A stretch of DNA of 64,000 nt from Corynebacterium jeikeium (GCF_000738175.1 NZ_JFCH01000027.1:191636-255635); one strand, 5' to 3'; counted from the stretch's first letter, positions 7,009 through 17,983 are shown. The notes: generated from the sequence alone by a model not told the origin. Made by a program: numbers and translations.

Positions 7009-8682
7009 ATGACCACTTCATCCTCCTCGCCTGAAGCTAGCACCCGTCAGAGACGGGAAACATTCAACACCCGCCTCGTGTTCCTCATGGCCGCAATTGG
7101 CTCTGCGGTCGGCCTGGGTAACATTTGGCGCTTCCCCTACGTCGCCTTTGAAAACGGCGGCGGCGCCTTCCTGATCCCCTACCTGGTCGCGCTCCTCACC
7201 GCGGGTATTCCCCTGCTGTGGTTCGACCTTGCCATGGGTCACCGCTTCCGCGGCTCCACTCCCCTGACATTCCGCCGCACCAGCAAGTACGCAGAGCCGA
7301 TCGGCTGGCTGAAGGTAGGTGTGAACTTCTTCATCGCGGTCTACTACGCCGCCATTATCGCCTGGGCGGGTATCTACACCTGGAAGTCCATCAACAAGAC
7401 ATGGGGTGAGGACGCAGAGTCTTATTTCCAGGCTGAATTCCTGAAGCTTGATGACTCCTCTGCATGGACCGGTGACTTCGTCATCCCGGTTCTGCTGGTC
7501 ATGGTCGCCGTCTGGGCGATCTGCATCTTTACCCTGGCTCGCGGAATCAACGAAGGCATCGGCCGCGTCACCATGTTCTTCGTGCCGGTACTGATCGTCC
7601 TGTTCGTGGTCATGGTGGTCCGCGCCCTGTTCCTCGACGGTTCTGCCGAAGGTCTGAACACATTCTTCATCCCTAACTGGAGTGTGCTGTCCGATACTTC
7701 CGTATGGATCGCCGCTTATGGCCAGATCTTCTTCTCCCTGTCCATCGGCTTCGGCATCATGATGACCTACGCCTCTTACCTCAAGCCGCGCACGAACCTC
7801 ACCGGCACCGGTATGGTCACGGCCTTCGCTAACTCCTCCTTCGAAGTTCTGGCCGGCATCGGCGTGTTCGCCACCCTGGGATTCATGGCTGCCCAGTCTG
7901 GCACCTCCGTCGAGGAATCGGTCTCCGGCGGCATCGGCCTGGCGTTCATTGCCTTCCCGACCATCATCAACGAAATGCCGGCGGGACCCCTGTTCGGCGT
8001 GCTGTTCTTCGGCTCCTTGTTCCTTGCTGGCATTACGTCGCTCATCTCCATCATGGAGGTTGTCATCTCCGCTGTGAAGGACAAACTGAACCTGTCCCGT
8101 GAGGTCGCCTCGATCAGCATTGGTGGCATCATGGCCGTCGTCTCCTGCCTACTGTTCTCCACCACGTCCGGTCTGATCACCCTGGACATCATGGATAAGT
8201 TCACCAACAACCTGGGCATCGTGATCTGCGCCGTCGCCGCGGTTCTGACCATTGGCTGGGTTCAGGGGCGCCGTAACGAGATGGCACAGCACCTCAACGC
8301 TGTTTCGGAGCTGCGCCTCGGCCTCGCGTGGAAGGCATGCGTCTTCGCCATCACTCCTGTAGTACTTCTCTACTTCCTGTTCGAGGAGATTCGTACTCTC
8401 CTCTCCGAAGGCTACGAGGGCTACGCTTCCGGAACGATCTTCGCTTATGGCTGGTTGGTGCTCATCATCATCGGCCTGGGCGCGGTGGTATGGAGCTTCG
8501 TGCCTTTCCGCGGCAATCTGTTCCTCGATGGTCTGCCGAGTTCGGACTACGGCGTGCCTCCAAAGGGGCGACCGAAGAACACACCGAATCCGCTCGCGAC
8601 TGACACTGCCGCTGCTGCTACCTCTGCTACCTCTGCCTCCGATTCTAACAACGGCGCTAACAATGGAAAGGAACTATCATGA
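7009..8682 (+). CDS. metP: NSS-family sodium-dependent amino acid importer (MetP-like)
   Basis: The 557-residue polytopic protein of the neurotransmitter:sodium symporter family has the signature TM1 GSAVGLGNIWRFPY (about residues 30-43) and roughly a dozen hydrophobic segments. It ends in a low-complexity Ala/Thr/Ser/Asn tail. In Corynebacterium glutamicum MetP imports methionine and alanine and needs the small subunit MetS. Here the next gene overlaps by four bases and encodes just such a small membrane peptide, which supports the assignment. The substrate is inferred from that precedent. Confidence 0.85.
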   Translation: MTTSSSSPEASTRQRRETFNTRLVFLMAAIGSAVGLGNIWRFPYVAFENGGGAFLIPYLVALLTAGIPLLWFDLAMGHRFRGSTPLTFRRTSKYAEPIGWLKVGVNFFIAVYYAAIIAWAGIYTWKSINKTWGEDAESYFQAEFLKLDDSSAWTGDFVIPVLLVMVAVWAICIFTLARGINEGIGRVTMFFVPVLIVLFVVMVVRALFLDGSAEGLNTFFIPNWSVLSDTSVWIAAYGQIFFSLSIGFGIMMTYASYLKPRTNLTGTGMVTAFANSSFEVLAGIGVFATLGFMAAQSGTSVEESVSGGIGLAFIAFPTIINEMPAGPLFGVLFFGSLFLAGITSLISIMEVVISAVKDKLNLSREVASISIGGIMAVVSCLLFSTTSGLITLDIMDKFTNNLGIVICAVAAVLTIGWVQGRRNEMAQHLNAVSELRLGLAWKACVFAITPVVLLYFLFEEIRTLLSEGYEGYASGTIFAYGWLVLIIIGLGAVVWSFVPFRGNLFLDGLPSSDYGVPPKGRPKNTPNPLATDTAAAATSATSASDSNNGANNGKELS

Positions 8683-8858
8683 CCGGCCCCGCAATTCTCC
8701 TGATGGCCCTGTTCATTATCGTGATCTGGGGTGGGCTCGTTGCAGCGATTCTTATGCTCGCCAAGACTGATGACGCCACCACTGGCGAGCTGGGTTCTGC
8801 TCCCGGCACGGACAACGAGTCCCTACTCCAGGTGAACACATCCTCCGCGGCGCATTAG
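8679..8858 (+). CDS. metS: MetS-like small subunit of the NSS importer
   Basis: The 59-residue peptide has one transmembrane helix near its N-terminus (ILLMALFIIVIWGGLVAAIL, residues 6-25) and a polar acidic tail. The ATG overlaps the metP stop (ATGA), with GGAAAGGAA seven bases upstream. The size, topology and coupling match MetS of the MetPS methionine/alanine importer, where the small protein is required for transport. Confidence 0.8.
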   Translation: MTGPAILLMALFIIVIWGGLVAAILMLAKTDDATTGELGSAPGTDNESLLQVNTSSAAH

Positions 8859-8921
8859 GCCGCCAGATAACACGCCCCGGGGTGCGTCATAAACTCCCGT
8901 TTTGGACCTGCGTGAGGCAGA

Positions 8922-10748
8922 ATGGGGAGAATGAACTCCCAGAACCCCCACGACAGGTCCTTTCCTCGTAAGGATGGCCGTGATTTTGCAGACTTTATCG
9001 CGGGTTCCCATCGCATGGATACGGAAAACATCCCAATCCCGGGTGACGATAGAGACGAAGAACGCCTCGGCCACGGTCAGTTCGCTGACGAACCGCAGGC
9101 AGCCAAGCACCCAACCGTAAGTCCTGATTCCCCCGAGGCCGAGCTGGTCGAGGACAGGCGGGCGGAAACTTCCCCCACCGTGGAGGAAAAGGGGGATTCC
9201 TACGTCCAGGAGCGCAACACAGCCCGCGCCACAACAGGCACGGAAAAGCCACTGGATGAAGATCACGAGCCGGATGGGGAGACAGAAACCGACGATCACC
9301 CCGGCCTTCGTTCTCATGCCGCAAAGGTTAAAAAGAAGGCCAAGAAACCAGCCAAGAGGTCTCCCATAGATGAGGAGCTGAACCCTGAACTACGCGACCG
9401 TGCGGAGGTCATCGGCACCACGGGTCGCTGGTTTGCAGGCTGGTGCTTGCGCTTCATCATCATCGCTGCGGCTCTCTACCTAGGTTTCCAGGTATTCGGC
9501 AAGCTTTGGGCAGGCATTCTGCCGGTCTGTCTGTCGGTGATCGTATGTACCGTGCTGTGGCCGGTCGTGCGCCTGCTCCGCAAGTTAAAGATCCCCAACA
9601 GCTTGGCTGTGCTGATCTCTATCCTGGGCTTCTTCGCCCTCATCATCGGCACCTTCGCCGCCATCGCACCTAGTGCCGTGGATCAAGGTAAGACGATCGT
9701 TAACCAGGCCAGCGACGGCATCGGCCGGATCCAGGACTGGCTGCAAGGTCCTCCCGTTAACTTGCAGGAAAGCCAGTTCAACGACGGTGTTCAGCAGATC
9801 ACCGACTGGCTGCAGAACAAGTCCGGCGACATCGCAACCAGCATTGCCGCTTTCGGCACGGAGACTGCTTCCCTGCTGGTCACTCTCTTCGTGATGTTGG
9901 TTCTGACGTTCTTCTTCTTGAAGGACGGAGAGAACTTCCTGCCAATGCTGCGCCGCGTGACCGGCCGCCGTGTCGGCTGGCACCTCACTGAGGTTCTGAC
10001 CCGCTGCTGGAACACACTGGGTGGCTTCATCCGCACCCAGGCCATCGTGTCCGCGATCGACGCCATCTTTATCGGTCTGGGTCTGGTGCTGCTGAACGTG
10101 CCACTGGCCGGCCCGCTAGCTATCCTGACTTTCTTCGGTGGATTCATCCCGATGGTCGGCGCATTCGTCGCCGGTGCTCTGTCTGTGTTGATCGCTCTGG
10201 TGGCAGTCGACTTCAACACCGCCGTTATGGCGCTGCTCCTGGTTGTTGCCGTCCAACAGCTGGAGGGCAACATCCTGCAGCCGGTGCTGCAGTCCCGCGC
10301 GATGAACGTCCACCCCGTCATCATCCTGCTTTCCGTCACCCTGGGCTCCACCCTGTTCGGCATCATCGGTGCATTCCTGGCTGTGCCCTGTGCCGCCATG
10401 ATCGCCGTAATTCTGCGTTACATGGGCGACCTAACGGACCTTGCTACGGGCGAGAAAACCTCCCGGGATATCGAGTTTGCTACCACTGCCGGTTCCCTAA
10501 CGGGCGAACAATCAGAGCGAGCCGCCCAACGCTGGCAGGAGCTGCGTAAGGCCATGATGCTGAACAGCTCCGATAAGACTGATTCCGCCGAGTCCTCCAA
10601 AGCCACGACCACCGCGGCGGTCAGCGACGCTCCTACGGAGACGGCAGCAGACGCAGACGAGGGGGCGTCATCCCTCAGCGACAAGAGAGCACAGATCCGC
10701 GGTAAGGTGCAGTCAATTTATAAGTCCCTCCGTGGCAATAACGAGTAG
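8922..10748 (+). CDS. AI-2E transporter family (PerM/UPF0118) membrane protein
   Basis: This protein of 608 residues opens with an acidic, Pro/Glu-rich cytoplasmic part of about 165 residues. It then has about eight membrane segments in the family pattern, with the long amphipathic region (VDQGKTIVNQASDGIGRIQDWLQ) between TM3 and TM4 and the conserved VQQLEGNILQPVLQ motif. The family exports small molecules or sodium; the substrate is unknown. The C-terminus is a further charged tail. ATG 8922 has GAGG five bases upstream; ATG 8931 is an alternative. The next gene follows after 27 bp. Confidence 0.85.
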   Translation: MGRMNSQNPHDRSFPRKDGRDFADFIAGSHRMDTENIPIPGDDRDEERLGHGQFADEPQAAKHPTVSPDSPEAELVEDRRAETSPTVEEKGDSYVQERNTARATTGTEKPLDEDHEPDGETETDDHPGLRSHAAKVKKKAKKPAKRSPIDEELNPELRDRAEVIGTTGRWFAGWCLRFIIIAAALYLGFQVFGKLWAGILPVCLSVIVCTVLWPVVRLLRKLKIPNSLAVLISILGFFALIIGTFAAIAPSAVDQGKTIVNQASDGIGRIQDWLQGPPVNLQESQFNDGVQQITDWLQNKSGDIATSIAAFGTETASLLVTLFVMLVLTFFFLKDGENFLPMLRRVTGRRVGWHLTEVLTRCWNTLGGFIRTQAIVSAIDAIFIGLGLVLLNVPLAGPLAILTFFGGFIPMVGAFVAGALSVLIALVAVDFNTAVMALLLVVAVQQLEGNILQPVLQSRAMNVHPVIILLSVTLGSTLFGIIGAFLAVPCAAMIAVILRYMGDLTDLATGEKTSRDIEFATTAGSLTGEQSERAAQRWQELRKAMMLNSSDKTDSAESSKATTTAAVSDAPTETAADADEGASSLSDKRAQIRGKVQSIYKSLRGNNE

Positions 10749-10775
10749 AGCAAGCCGAAGAAGTAGCATTACCCC

Positions 10776-11708
10776 GTGACCGAAAGCAGCCGACACAGAA
10801 GCAATAGCCGCACCGCACACCGAGGCGTACGCAGCCGCGGCAAGGCTGAGGTGGCGCATGATGATTCACCGGCGCACTGGTTCCCCGTCTGGGCACCCGT
10901 ACTGGTGATGCTGGCCATTGTCTTCACCGGCCTAGTGCTCGCCAATGGCGATACCACGATCCCGACTCTTTTCTTCGGCCTCTTCGCCGTAGGAATGATT
11001 GCCTCTACCATCTTCGTCGAGCCGCGCGGACTCTTCATCACCGTCGCTTCGTTCCCACTGTTTTACCTGTTCGGATCGCTTTTGATTGGCTGGTTCAGTT
11101 CCGGAAGGGCGACAATTGCCAGCCGGAAGACGAAGGTCATCACCTCGATCTACCCCGCCATTGAGCACTACCTGTGGCTACTGATCCCCTTCCTCGTCGC
11201 AGTGGGTATTGCGGTTTTCCGCTGGTGGAACTTCCGCGAGTCCCTCACCCGCAAGGCCGCGAAGCTGGAGATGCAGCGCCGCCGTCGCAGCGAATCCGAC
11301 CGCAGCAATATTGAGACCTACGGTCGCGCACAAGAGCGTTCGCACGCTCGAAGCCACGCGCGCAGAAGTGCTCGTTCTTTTAATGACGCCCCCAGCTACG
11401 AACCGCGGAAACGTTCAGAACGAACGGCACAGCGTGGAACCCGCATTCCCCGGGGCGGGGATTCGGTTCCTGCCCCCTATCAGGAGCGCGCCGCCAGGAG
11501 CTTGGATAGGGATTCCGACAGGAGCATCGATAGGGACGAGGAATTCCTGCGCCTTGGAGAGACCTCCAGCGCCGACAACTCCCGTACTAGCGCCAAGCGG
11601 GTCACCCGAAGCTCTGAGGAGTTACGCGAGAACGCTCAGCGCCGCCGGATCCCCTTCCCGGAGCGGCGCATGTCCCCCAAGCGCTACCTCGACGACGAGC
11701 GCGAATAG
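10776..11708 (+). CDS. DUF6542-like membrane protein
   Basis: This 310-residue protein starts at GTG. It has four hydrophobic helices between about residues 28 and 150, followed by a long Arg/Ser-rich, highly charged cytoplasmic tail (REHARSHARRS-like). The layout matches the DUF6542 family found beside ispH and xseA in mycolic-acid actinobacteria. Function is unknown. A TTTTAATGACGCC variant of the dispersed motif lies inside the coding sequence near 11379-11391. Confidence 0.65.
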   Translation: MTESSRHRSNSRTAHRGVRSRGKAEVAHDDSPAHWFPVWAPVLVMLAIVFTGLVLANGDTTIPTLFFGLFAVGMIASTIFVEPRGLFITVASFPLFYLFGSLLIGWFSSGRATIASRKTKVITSIYPAIEHYLWLLIPFLVAVGIAVFRWWNFRESLTRKAAKLEMQRRRRSESDRSNIETYGRAQERSHARSHARRSARSFNDAPSYEPRKRSERTAQRGTRIPRGGDSVPAPYQERAARSLDRDSDRSIDRDEEFLRLGETSSADNSRTSAKRVTRSSEELRENAQRRRIPFPERRMSPKRYLDDERE

Positions 11709-11760
11709 CTGATCTGGCTCTGGCGCTCTGCGGTTAGCTCCCCCCCCTATCGGGTTTGGT

Positions 11761-12738
11761 TTATTTCTGGGTCCGCGGCGGACGCAGCTCGCGTGGCAGG
11801 GAGAAGATCAGATCCTCTGTGGCGGTGGTGACTTCCTCCACCTCGCCATAGCCCTTCTCCGCCAGCAGCTCCAGCACACCGCGAACGAGGATCTCCGGGA
11901 CGGATGCGCCTGAGGTTACGCCGACGTGCGTCACGCCATCCAGCCAAGCGGGATCGACCTGTTCTGCGTAGTCCACCAGGTGGGCATCCTGCGTTCCGTG
12001 CTGCAGGGCTACCTCCACCAGGCGCTTGGAGTTGGAGGAGTTCTGCGAACCAACCACGATCATGAGCTCCACCTTCGGAGCGATGGCCTTGACCGCGACC
12101 TGACGGTTCTGAGTGGCGTAGCAGATGTCATCGGACGGCGGATCTTGGATGTGCGGGAACTTCTCGCGCAGCAGTTTCACGGTTGTCATAGTTTCGTCCA
12201 CGCTCAGGGTGGTCTGGGACAGCCACACCAGCTTCGTATCCTCCGGGAAGTCCAGCGCATTCACGTCGTCCTCGCCGTCGACCAGGTGGACGACATCCGG
12301 GGCCTCACCCGCGGTGCCCTCGACCTCTTCGTGGCCGTGGTGGCCGATCAGAATGATCTGGTATCCCTGCTTAGCGAAGCGCGTGACCTCGTGGTGGACC
12401 TTGGTGACGAGCGGGCACGTGGCGTCAAAAGTCTTCAACTCGAGCTGGCGTGCCTCCTCATGCACGGCGGGCGATACACCGTGCGCCGAGAACACCACAT
12501 TGGAGCCACGAGGAATCTCCGAGGTCTCGTCGACGAAGATCACGCCGCGATCCTCGAAAGTCTTCACAACGTGCTTGTTGTGCACAATTTCCTTACGCAC
12601 GTACAGCGGCGCACCGTGCTTTTCCAAAGCCTTCTCGACGGACTCGACGGCACGATCGACTCCGGCGCAATAACCGCGCGGAGCAGCTAGATAAACCTTC
12701 TTCGTGTCGGCAGTTGCCTCGGTAGTTGGGGTACTCAT
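11761..12738 (-). CDS. ispH: 4-hydroxy-3-methylbut-2-enyl diphosphate reductase
   Basis: IspH makes IPP and DMAPP from HMBPP in the last step of the MEP isoprenoid pathway, using a [4Fe-4S] cluster. All three cluster cysteines are present at about residues 24 ([10 protein letters not shown]), 108 (DATCPL) and 206 (ICYATQNRQ), as are the conserved HGV and GHHGHEEV histidines. Length is 325 residues from ATG 12738; a longer frame to 12786 is unlikely. It is divergent from xseA across 118 bp. Its codons at 12421-12430 contain one TTTTGACGCC copy. Confidence 0.95.
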   Translation of the reverse strand: MSTPTTEATADTKKVYLAAPRGYCAGVDRAVESVEKALEKHGAPLYVRKEIVHNKHVVKTFEDRGVIFVDETSEIPRGSNVVFSAHGVSPAVHEEARQLELKTFDATCPLVTKVHHEVTRFAKQGYQIILIGHHGHEEVEGTAGEAPDVVHLVDGEDDVNALDFPEDTKLVWLSQTTLSVDETMTTVKLLREKFPHIQDPPSDDICYATQNRQVAVKAIAPKVELMIVVGSQNSSNSKRLVEVALQHGTQDAHLVDYAEQVDPAWLDGVTHVGVTSGASVPEILVRGVLELLAEKGYGEVEEVTTATEDLIFSLPRELRPPRTQK

Positions 12739-12856
12739 GTGCCCCATCGTAATGGAAGTACCTGACAGTGCCCATCCCCTGCCCATCCGCTGCCTTTGTA
12801 CTGCTCATCCACTGGTCATCAACTGGTGTCCGAGCCGTCATTTAGAATGCTTAACC

Positions 12857-14176
12857 ATGAGTGTTCCAAACTCCCCTGAAGCCCCGTGGGCGGTCGGGCA
12901 GCTAAACGACCAGGTGAAGAACTGGATCCAAAGGTTGGGGTTCATCTGGGTAGAAGGCCAGGTCACGCAGGTAAACATGAAGAGCACCTGGCGGTTTTCC
13001 TACATCACTCTGCGCGACGTGAACCTGGAAGCTTCGGTCTCCCTGACCGTGGAGACGAGCGCGCTGAAGAACCTGGCCACTCCGGTGAAAGACGGCGACC
13101 GCATTGTCGTGCACGGCAAGCCGTCGTTCTATTCCAAGCGCGGCAGCTTTTCCCTGTGGGTCACGGAAATCCGACAGGTCGGTATCGGCCAGCTGCTCGC
13201 GCAGATCGAACAGCTGAAGAAGGCCATGTTCGCCGAGGGACTTTTCGATCCCCGCTTGAAGGCCACCCTGCCCTTCCTGCCCACCACCGTGGGTTTGATT
13301 ACCGGTCGTGGTTCGGCGGCGGAGCGGGACGTGATGGAGGTGGCCAAGCGCCGCTGGTCCGCAGTGCGCTTTCGGGTGATTAACACAGCCGTCCAAGGCC
13401 CGAAGACGGTTCCGCAGGTCGTCGATGCTCTACACGAGCTGGAGCAGGACCCGGCGGTCGACGTAATCATCGTCGCGCGCGGCGGTGGCTCTGTGGAAGA
13501 TCTGCTGCCGTTTTCCGAAGAAGCACTGGTTCGCGAGGTATCCCGCCTCCGCACCCCAGTGGTTTCGGCCATCGGGCACGAGCCGGACAATCCCCTGCTG
13601 GACTACGTGGCCGACGTCCGCGCGGCCACTCCCACAGATGCGGCCAAGACAGTGGTCCCGGATGTGGTTCAGGAGCTGCGAATAATCAGCGAAGCACGCC
13701 AGCGCGGCGCCGGTGCCCTGCGTAACTGGGTCTCACACGAGCGTAAGGGGCTGGCGCAGATCCGCACCCGGCCCGTGATGGCGGACCCCAGCCTGCCAGT
13801 CACCCGTCAGAAAGACATCATCGCGGAGGCTCTGCAGCGCAAGGATCGCGCGCTCGGCGTGCATGTCCGTTCGCTGCGTTCCTCCATCGAATCGCTGAAG
13901 GCGCAGGTCAATGCCCTGGGGCCGTCCCAGACCCTTGCGCGTGGCTATTCCATCGTGCAGGTCATTCCGCGTGACAAATCTGGAGCCCAGGTGGTCACCA
14001 CGGTGGATCAGGTTGATCCCGGTTCACAGCTGCGCATCCGGGTCCCTGACGGATCCATCACGGCCGCGGCGATGGGTGTACAGGCGGCGCCTGGGGGCGT
14101 CATGAATAGAAACAGCAACACCACAGACAGTACCGGCAGCACAGACAGCACCGAGAACAGCACAGGAGAGGCTTAA
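12857..14176 (+). CDS. xseA: Exodeoxyribonuclease VII large subunit
   Basis: XseA and XseB form ExoVII, which degrades single-stranded DNA in both directions. The N-terminal OB-fold ([24 protein letters not shown], about residues 25-50) precedes the catalytic region with [21 protein letters not shown] and [26 protein letters not shown]. Length is 439 residues from ATG 12857 ([11 protein letters not shown]). The last about 25 residues are a Ser/Thr/Asn/Gly low-complexity tail. xseB follows four bases after the stop. Confidence 0.95.
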   Translation: MSVPNSPEAPWAVGQLNDQVKNWIQRLGFIWVEGQVTQVNMKSTWRFSYITLRDVNLEASVSLTVETSALKNLATPVKDGDRIVVHGKPSFYSKRGSFSLWVTEIRQVGIGQLLAQIEQLKKAMFAEGLFDPRLKATLPFLPTTVGLITGRGSAAERDVMEVAKRRWSAVRFRVINTAVQGPKTVPQVVDALHELEQDPAVDVIIVARGGGSVEDLLPFSEEALVREVSRLRTPVVSAIGHEPDNPLLDYVADVRAATPTDAAKTVVPDVVQELRIISEARQRGAGALRNWVSHERKGLAQIRTRPVMADPSLPVTRQKDIIAEALQRKDRALGVHVRSLRSSIESLKAQVNALGPSQTLARGYSIVQVIPRDKSGAQVVTTVDQVDPGSQLRIRVPDGSITAAAMGVQAAPGGVMNRNSNTTDSTGSTDSTENSTGEA

Positions 14177-14180
14177 GACG

Positions 14181-14468
14181 ATGGCGAACAACACCAGCAA
14201 CGGCACCAACAACACCGAAAACGGCGAGCAGCAGAAGTTTCGCCCACTCGACCAGCTGAGCTACGAGCAGGCACGCGATGAACTGGTGGAGGTTGTGAAG
14301 ATCCTCGAGCTCGGGCAGATGAGCCTCGACGAGTCGCTGAACTACTGGGAACGCGGCGAGGAGCTGGCCGCATACTGTGAGGACTACCTCAATGGCGCAT
14401 CCAAGCGCATCGAGCAAGCGCTACAGCAGCGCGAAGCACGCAACGCCGAGGCGCAGGGCGAAAGCTAG
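14181..14468 (+). CDS. xseB: Exodeoxyribonuclease VII small subunit
   Basis: The 95-residue protein has the XseB helix-loop-helix core: [37 protein letters not shown], about residues 27-63. It polymerises around XseA. The N-terminal 20 residues are an Asn/Thr/Gly-rich extension resembling the tail of XseA just upstream, apparently encoded by related repeat DNA. It is cotranscribed with xseA and converges on the DUF4245 gene. Confidence 0.93.
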   Translation: MANNTSNGTNNTENGEQQKFRPLDQLSYEQARDELVEVVKILELGQMSLDESLNYWERGEELAAYCEDYLNGASKRIEQALQQREARNAEAQGES

Positions 14469-14481
14469 CCAGCGCCTGGGG

Positions 14482-15120
14482 CTAATTAGCTGTTTCGGCG
14501 CTACTGGGCTCGGCAGCCGCTCCCGCAGCATCGGGACTGTCGGAAACGTCGGTGACGTCAATTGGCTGCGTCGCAGCAATCTTCTCTGCGGCAGTGCGAG
14601 TCTGCTCGTGGGAGGCCATCGCCTCTATAGCCAAGCGCACATCCCCCAGGTCAGCGACCCACAGCGGGCGGGCGTCGTCTCCGGTGAAGATGTGCCACTC
14701 GACGTCCCCCGTGGTCTCCGTTCCAGTCTCTTCCCGCACGGAATCATCAGGCTGAGAAGCAGCCTTAAAGTCGGCACCGGTTTGGGTCAAGGAAATGTAG
14801 TTCTCCCCGTTAATAACCCAACCGACCAGGCTCGACGGCTCGCCGCCGACCATCACACGACGGGCGGAGTTGGCCACCCAGCCTTCCGGCATCTCCGGAT
14901 TACGGATCGGGAAGTCGAAGGTCCGGGCATCCATCTGCAGCACAGTATCCTTGTCGACCTCCTGCACAGGACCCGAGCGATCAGCCTCTCCAGGGTTATA
15001 GGAGCACAGGCCCGTAAACCCGACCGTCAGGAACATGGCAACCAACAGCACCACCAGGGAAAGCACAATGTCCTTGGTGGATTGAAACGCACGGGGTTTT
15101 TGAATCTGCACGCCCGCCAT
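14482..15120 (-). CDS. DUF4245 membrane-anchored protein
   Basis: The protein is 212 residues long. It has a short cytoplasmic N-terminus, one transmembrane helix (IVLSLVVLLVAMFLTVGFTGL, about residues 18-38) and an extracytoplasmic domain containing MPEGWVANSARR and VGWVINGENYISLTQT, typical of DUF4245. The family sits between xseB and glpX in mycobacteria and corynebacteria; its function is unknown. It is divergent from glpX with a shared promoter region of about 170 bp. Confidence 0.8.
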   Translation of the reverse strand: MAGVQIQKPRAFQSTKDIVLSLVVLLVAMFLTVGFTGLCSYNPGEADRSGPVQEVDKDTVLQMDARTFDFPIRNPEMPEGWVANSARRVMVGGEPSSLVGWVINGENYISLTQTGADFKAASQPDDSVREETGTETTGDVEWHIFTGDDARPLWVADLGDVRLAIEAMASHEQTRTAAEKIAATQPIDVTDVSDSPDAAGAAAEPSSAETAN

Positions 15121-15289
15121 TATCGCATTGCCTCCGCTGGCCTGGCCAAATCAACCCTAGGTAAGGCTGGACGGCAAAAGATAGGGCAAAGCATGAAACA
15201 ACGCCCGGGGTAAATGAGGCACAATGGAAGAAGAGTGGAAACAATTACCTATCAGCCACCAATCAGCAACAGAAAAGAGCTTGAAGATC

Positions 15290-16321
15290 ATGTCTACTGA
15301 GCACATCCCTGCTGTCTCCCCCAACCCGGAGGCTCCGGATCGCAACCTGGCGATGGAGCTGGTCCGCGTGACCGAAGCCGCCGCCCTCGCCTCCGGCAAG
15401 TGGGTTGGCCGTGGACAGAAAGAATCCGGTGACGGCGCAGCCGTGGATGCGATGCGCCAAATGATCAACTCCGTGGAAATGGACGGCGTTGTCGTGATCG
15501 GCGAGGGCGAGAAGGACGAAGCCCCCATGCTGTTCAACGGCGAGCAGGTCGGCACCGGCAACGGCCCGGCAGTGGACATCGCCGTCGACCCGGTCGACGG
15601 CACCACCCTGATGGCCGAAGGCCGCCCGAACGCCATCTCCGTGATCGCCGCCGCCGAGCGCGGATCCATGTACGACCCGTCTGCTGTGTTCTACATGAAG
15701 AAGATCGCCGTTGGCCCGGAGGCCGTGGGCAAGGTGGACATCGACGCTCCGGTCGCTGACAACATCAACGCCGTCGCCAAGGCCAAGGGCACTGTCCCGG
15801 GCGACATCACCGTCGTCGTGCTGGACCGCCCACGCCACGAGGATCTGATCCGCGAGATCCGCGAGGCCGGCGCGAAGGTCCGCCTGATTGGCGACGGCGA
15901 CGTTGCAGGTGCCGTGGCAACCGCCCAGGACACCGCCACCAACTCCGTGGACATCATGATGGGCATCGGCGGCACTCCGGAGGGCGTTATCGCCGCCGCC
16001 GCCATGAAGTGCATGGGCGGCGAGATCCAGGGCAAGCTGTGGCCGAAGGACGAGGCTGAACGCCAGAAGGCCCTGGACGCAGGCCACGACCTCGACCGCG
16101 TGCTGACCACCAACGACCTGGTGAACTCCGAGCACTGCTACTTCGTCGCCACCGGCGTGACCAACGGCGATATGGTGCGCGGTGTCTCCTACCACCAGAA
16201 CTCCGCCACCACCCGTTCCCTGGTCATGCGCTCTCGCTCCGGCACGATCCGCTTCATCGAGTCGCAGCACCAGCTGGCGAAGCTGCAGTCCTACTCCGTG
16301 CTGGATTACACCCGTAACTAG
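15290..16321 (+). CDS. glpX: Class II fructose-1,6-bisphosphatase
   Basis: GlpX hydrolyses fructose-1,6-bisphosphate to fructose-6-phosphate and is the gluconeogenic enzyme of actinobacteria. Metal-binding DPVDGTTL (about residue 104) and [14 protein letters not shown] (about residue 225) are present. The length is 343 residues from ATG 15290; the frame is open upstream to 15224 but those residues do not fit the family. It lies just before fumC but is separated by 176 bp, so co-transcription is not certain. Confidence 0.94.
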   Translation: MSTEHIPAVSPNPEAPDRNLAMELVRVTEAAALASGKWVGRGQKESGDGAAVDAMRQMINSVEMDGVVVIGEGEKDEAPMLFNGEQVGTGNGPAVDIAVDPVDGTTLMAEGRPNAISVIAAAERGSMYDPSAVFYMKKIAVGPEAVGKVDIDAPVADNINAVAKAKGTVPGDITVVVLDRPRHEDLIREIREAGAKVRLIGDGDVAGAVATAQDTATNSVDIMMGIGGTPEGVIAAAAMKCMGGEIQGKLWPKDEAERQKALDAGHDLDRVLTTNDLVNSEHCYFVATGVTNGDMVRGVSYHQNSATTRSLVMRSRSGTIRFIESQHQLAKLQSYSVLDYTRN

Positions 16322-16497
16322 CCCTTTTTATGACGCCCCCACGCCGCCGCCGTACAGCAGGCCTTTTAGGTAGATTGGGCGGTGTCCGTGCGGGGCACGA
16401 AAGACTATCCGCTTTCCCACGGTTCCCGACTTTGAACCCTTCGGTGGGTTCGGAGCGGGAGGCGTCAAAAAGCTAAGAAGATAAAGGTGATGAAAGA
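16322..16497. other. glpX-fumC spacer bounded by inverted copies of the TGACGCC motif
   Basis: The spacer begins with CTTTTTATGACGCC (16324-16337) and ends with GGCGTCAAAAAG (16461-16472), the reverse complement of the same motif, just upstream of the fumC ribosome site. In a transcript the two could pair through about 7-10 bp around a loop of some 120 nt. The fumC promoter must lie here if the gene is separately transcribed. Confidence 0.5.
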
Positions 16498-17901
16498 ATG
16501 ACCGAGCAAGAATTCCGCATTGAACACGACACGATGGGCGAGGTTAAGGTTCCCGCGAAGGCTCTGTGGCGTGCGCAGACGCAGCGTGCCGTGGAGAACT
16601 TCCCGATCTCCGATCGCCCGCTGGAGTCCGCACAGATCCGCGCGATGGGTCTGCTGAAGGCGGCCTGTGCGCAGGTGAACAAGGATCGTGGCCTACTGAC
16701 CGACGAGCAGGCGGATGCCATCATCTCCGCTGCCAAGGAAATCGCTGACGGCAAGCACGACGCTGAGTTCCCGATCGACGTGTTCCAGACCGGCTCCGGC
16801 ACCTCTTCCAACATGAACACCAACGAGGTCATCGCCTCCATCGCCAAGAACAATGGCGTGGAGATCCACCCGAATGACCACGTGAACATGGGCCAGTCCT
16901 CCAACGACACGTTCCCGACCGCTACCCACGTGGCCGCCACCCAGGCTGCTGTCAATGACCTGATCCCGGGACTAAAGGTCCTGCAGGAGTCCCTGGCCAA
17001 GAAGGCCAAGGAGTGGGAGACGGTCGTGAAGTCCGGTCGCACCCACCTGATGGATGCCGTTCCGGTAACCCTGGGCCAGGAGTTCTCCGGCTACGCACGC
17101 CAGATCGAGGCAGGCATCGAGCGCGTTGAGGCCACCCTGCCCCGCCTGGGTGAGCTGCCGATCGGTGGTACCGCAGTCGGCACCGGCCTGAACACCCCGG
17201 CTGACTTCGGCGCGAACGTGACCGCCGAGCTGGTGAAGCTGACCGGCGTGGAGCAGCTGCGTGAGGCAGAGAACCACTTCGAGGCGCAGGCCAACCGCGA
17301 TGGCCTGGTTGAGTTCTCCGGTGCTATGCGCACCATCGCTGTCTCTCTGAACAAGATCGCCAACGACATCCGCTGGATGGGCTCCGGCCCGCTGACCGGC
17401 CTGGGCGAGATCCACCTGCCGGACCTGCAGCCGGGCTCCTCCATCATGCCGGGCAAGGTCAACCCGGTTCTGTGCGAGACCGCAACCCAGGTTGCTGCGC
17501 AGGTCATCGGTAACGACGCTGCCGTTGCCTTTGGCGGCTCCCAGGGTGCCTTCGAGCTGAACGTGTACATCCCGATGATGGCTCGCAACGTGCTGGAATC
17601 TTCGAAGCTGCTGGCTAACACCGCCCGCGTCTTCGCAGAGAAGCTGGTCGACGGCATCGAGCCGAACGAGGAGCGTATGCGCACTCTGGCTGAGTCCTCC
17701 CCGTCCATCGTTACCCCGCTGAACTCTGCCATTGGTTACGAGGCTGCAGCAAAGGTTGCCAAGACTGCCCTGAAGGAAGGCAAGACCATCCGCCAGACGG
17801 TCATCGACCTGGGCTTTGTCGACGGTGAGAAGCTAACCGAGGAGGAGCTGGATAAGCGCCTCGACGTCCTGGCTATGGCAAACACCGACCGCGACAAGTA
17901 G
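16498..17901 (+). CDS. fumC: Class II fumarate hydratase
   Basis: FumC interconverts fumarate and malate in the TCA cycle as a cytoplasmic homotetramer without iron. The fumarase/aspartase signature [11 protein letters not shown] is near residue 315, the substrate loop [14 protein letters not shown] near residue 98 and the [16 protein letters not shown] catalytic His region near residue 180. Length is 467 residues, normal for FumC. Codon choice is strongly biased to preferred codons, as expected of a highly expressed gene. Confidence 0.96.
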   Translation: MTEQEFRIEHDTMGEVKVPAKALWRAQTQRAVENFPISDRPLESAQIRAMGLLKAACAQVNKDRGLLTDEQADAIISAAKEIADGKHDAEFPIDVFQTGSGTSSNMNTNEVIASIAKNNGVEIHPNDHVNMGQSSNDTFPTATHVAATQAAVNDLIPGLKVLQESLAKKAKEWETVVKSGRTHLMDAVPVTLGQEFSGYARQIEAGIERVEATLPRLGELPIGGTAVGTGLNTPADFGANVTAELVKLTGVEQLREAENHFEAQANRDGLVEFSGAMRTIAVSLNKIANDIRWMGSGPLTGLGEIHLPDLQPGSSIMPGKVNPVLCETATQVAAQVIGNDAAVAFGGSQGAFELNVYIPMMARNVLESSKLLANTARVFAEKLVDGIEPNEERMRTLAESSPSIVTPLNSAIGYEAAAKVAKTALKEGKTIRQTVIDLGFVDGEKLTEEELDKRLDVLAMANTDRDK

Positions 17902-17983
17902 GCGAAAACTAAGTTCTGACGCTGTTGCGGGGCCAGCTGGCTAGGCGCGCTGGCACGGCTGGTTGGCTGGCACACTTGCCGGG

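Noticed and set aside
7218..7409. Short plus-strand frame inside metP
   Set aside because: It is a frame shadow of metP with no start signal.
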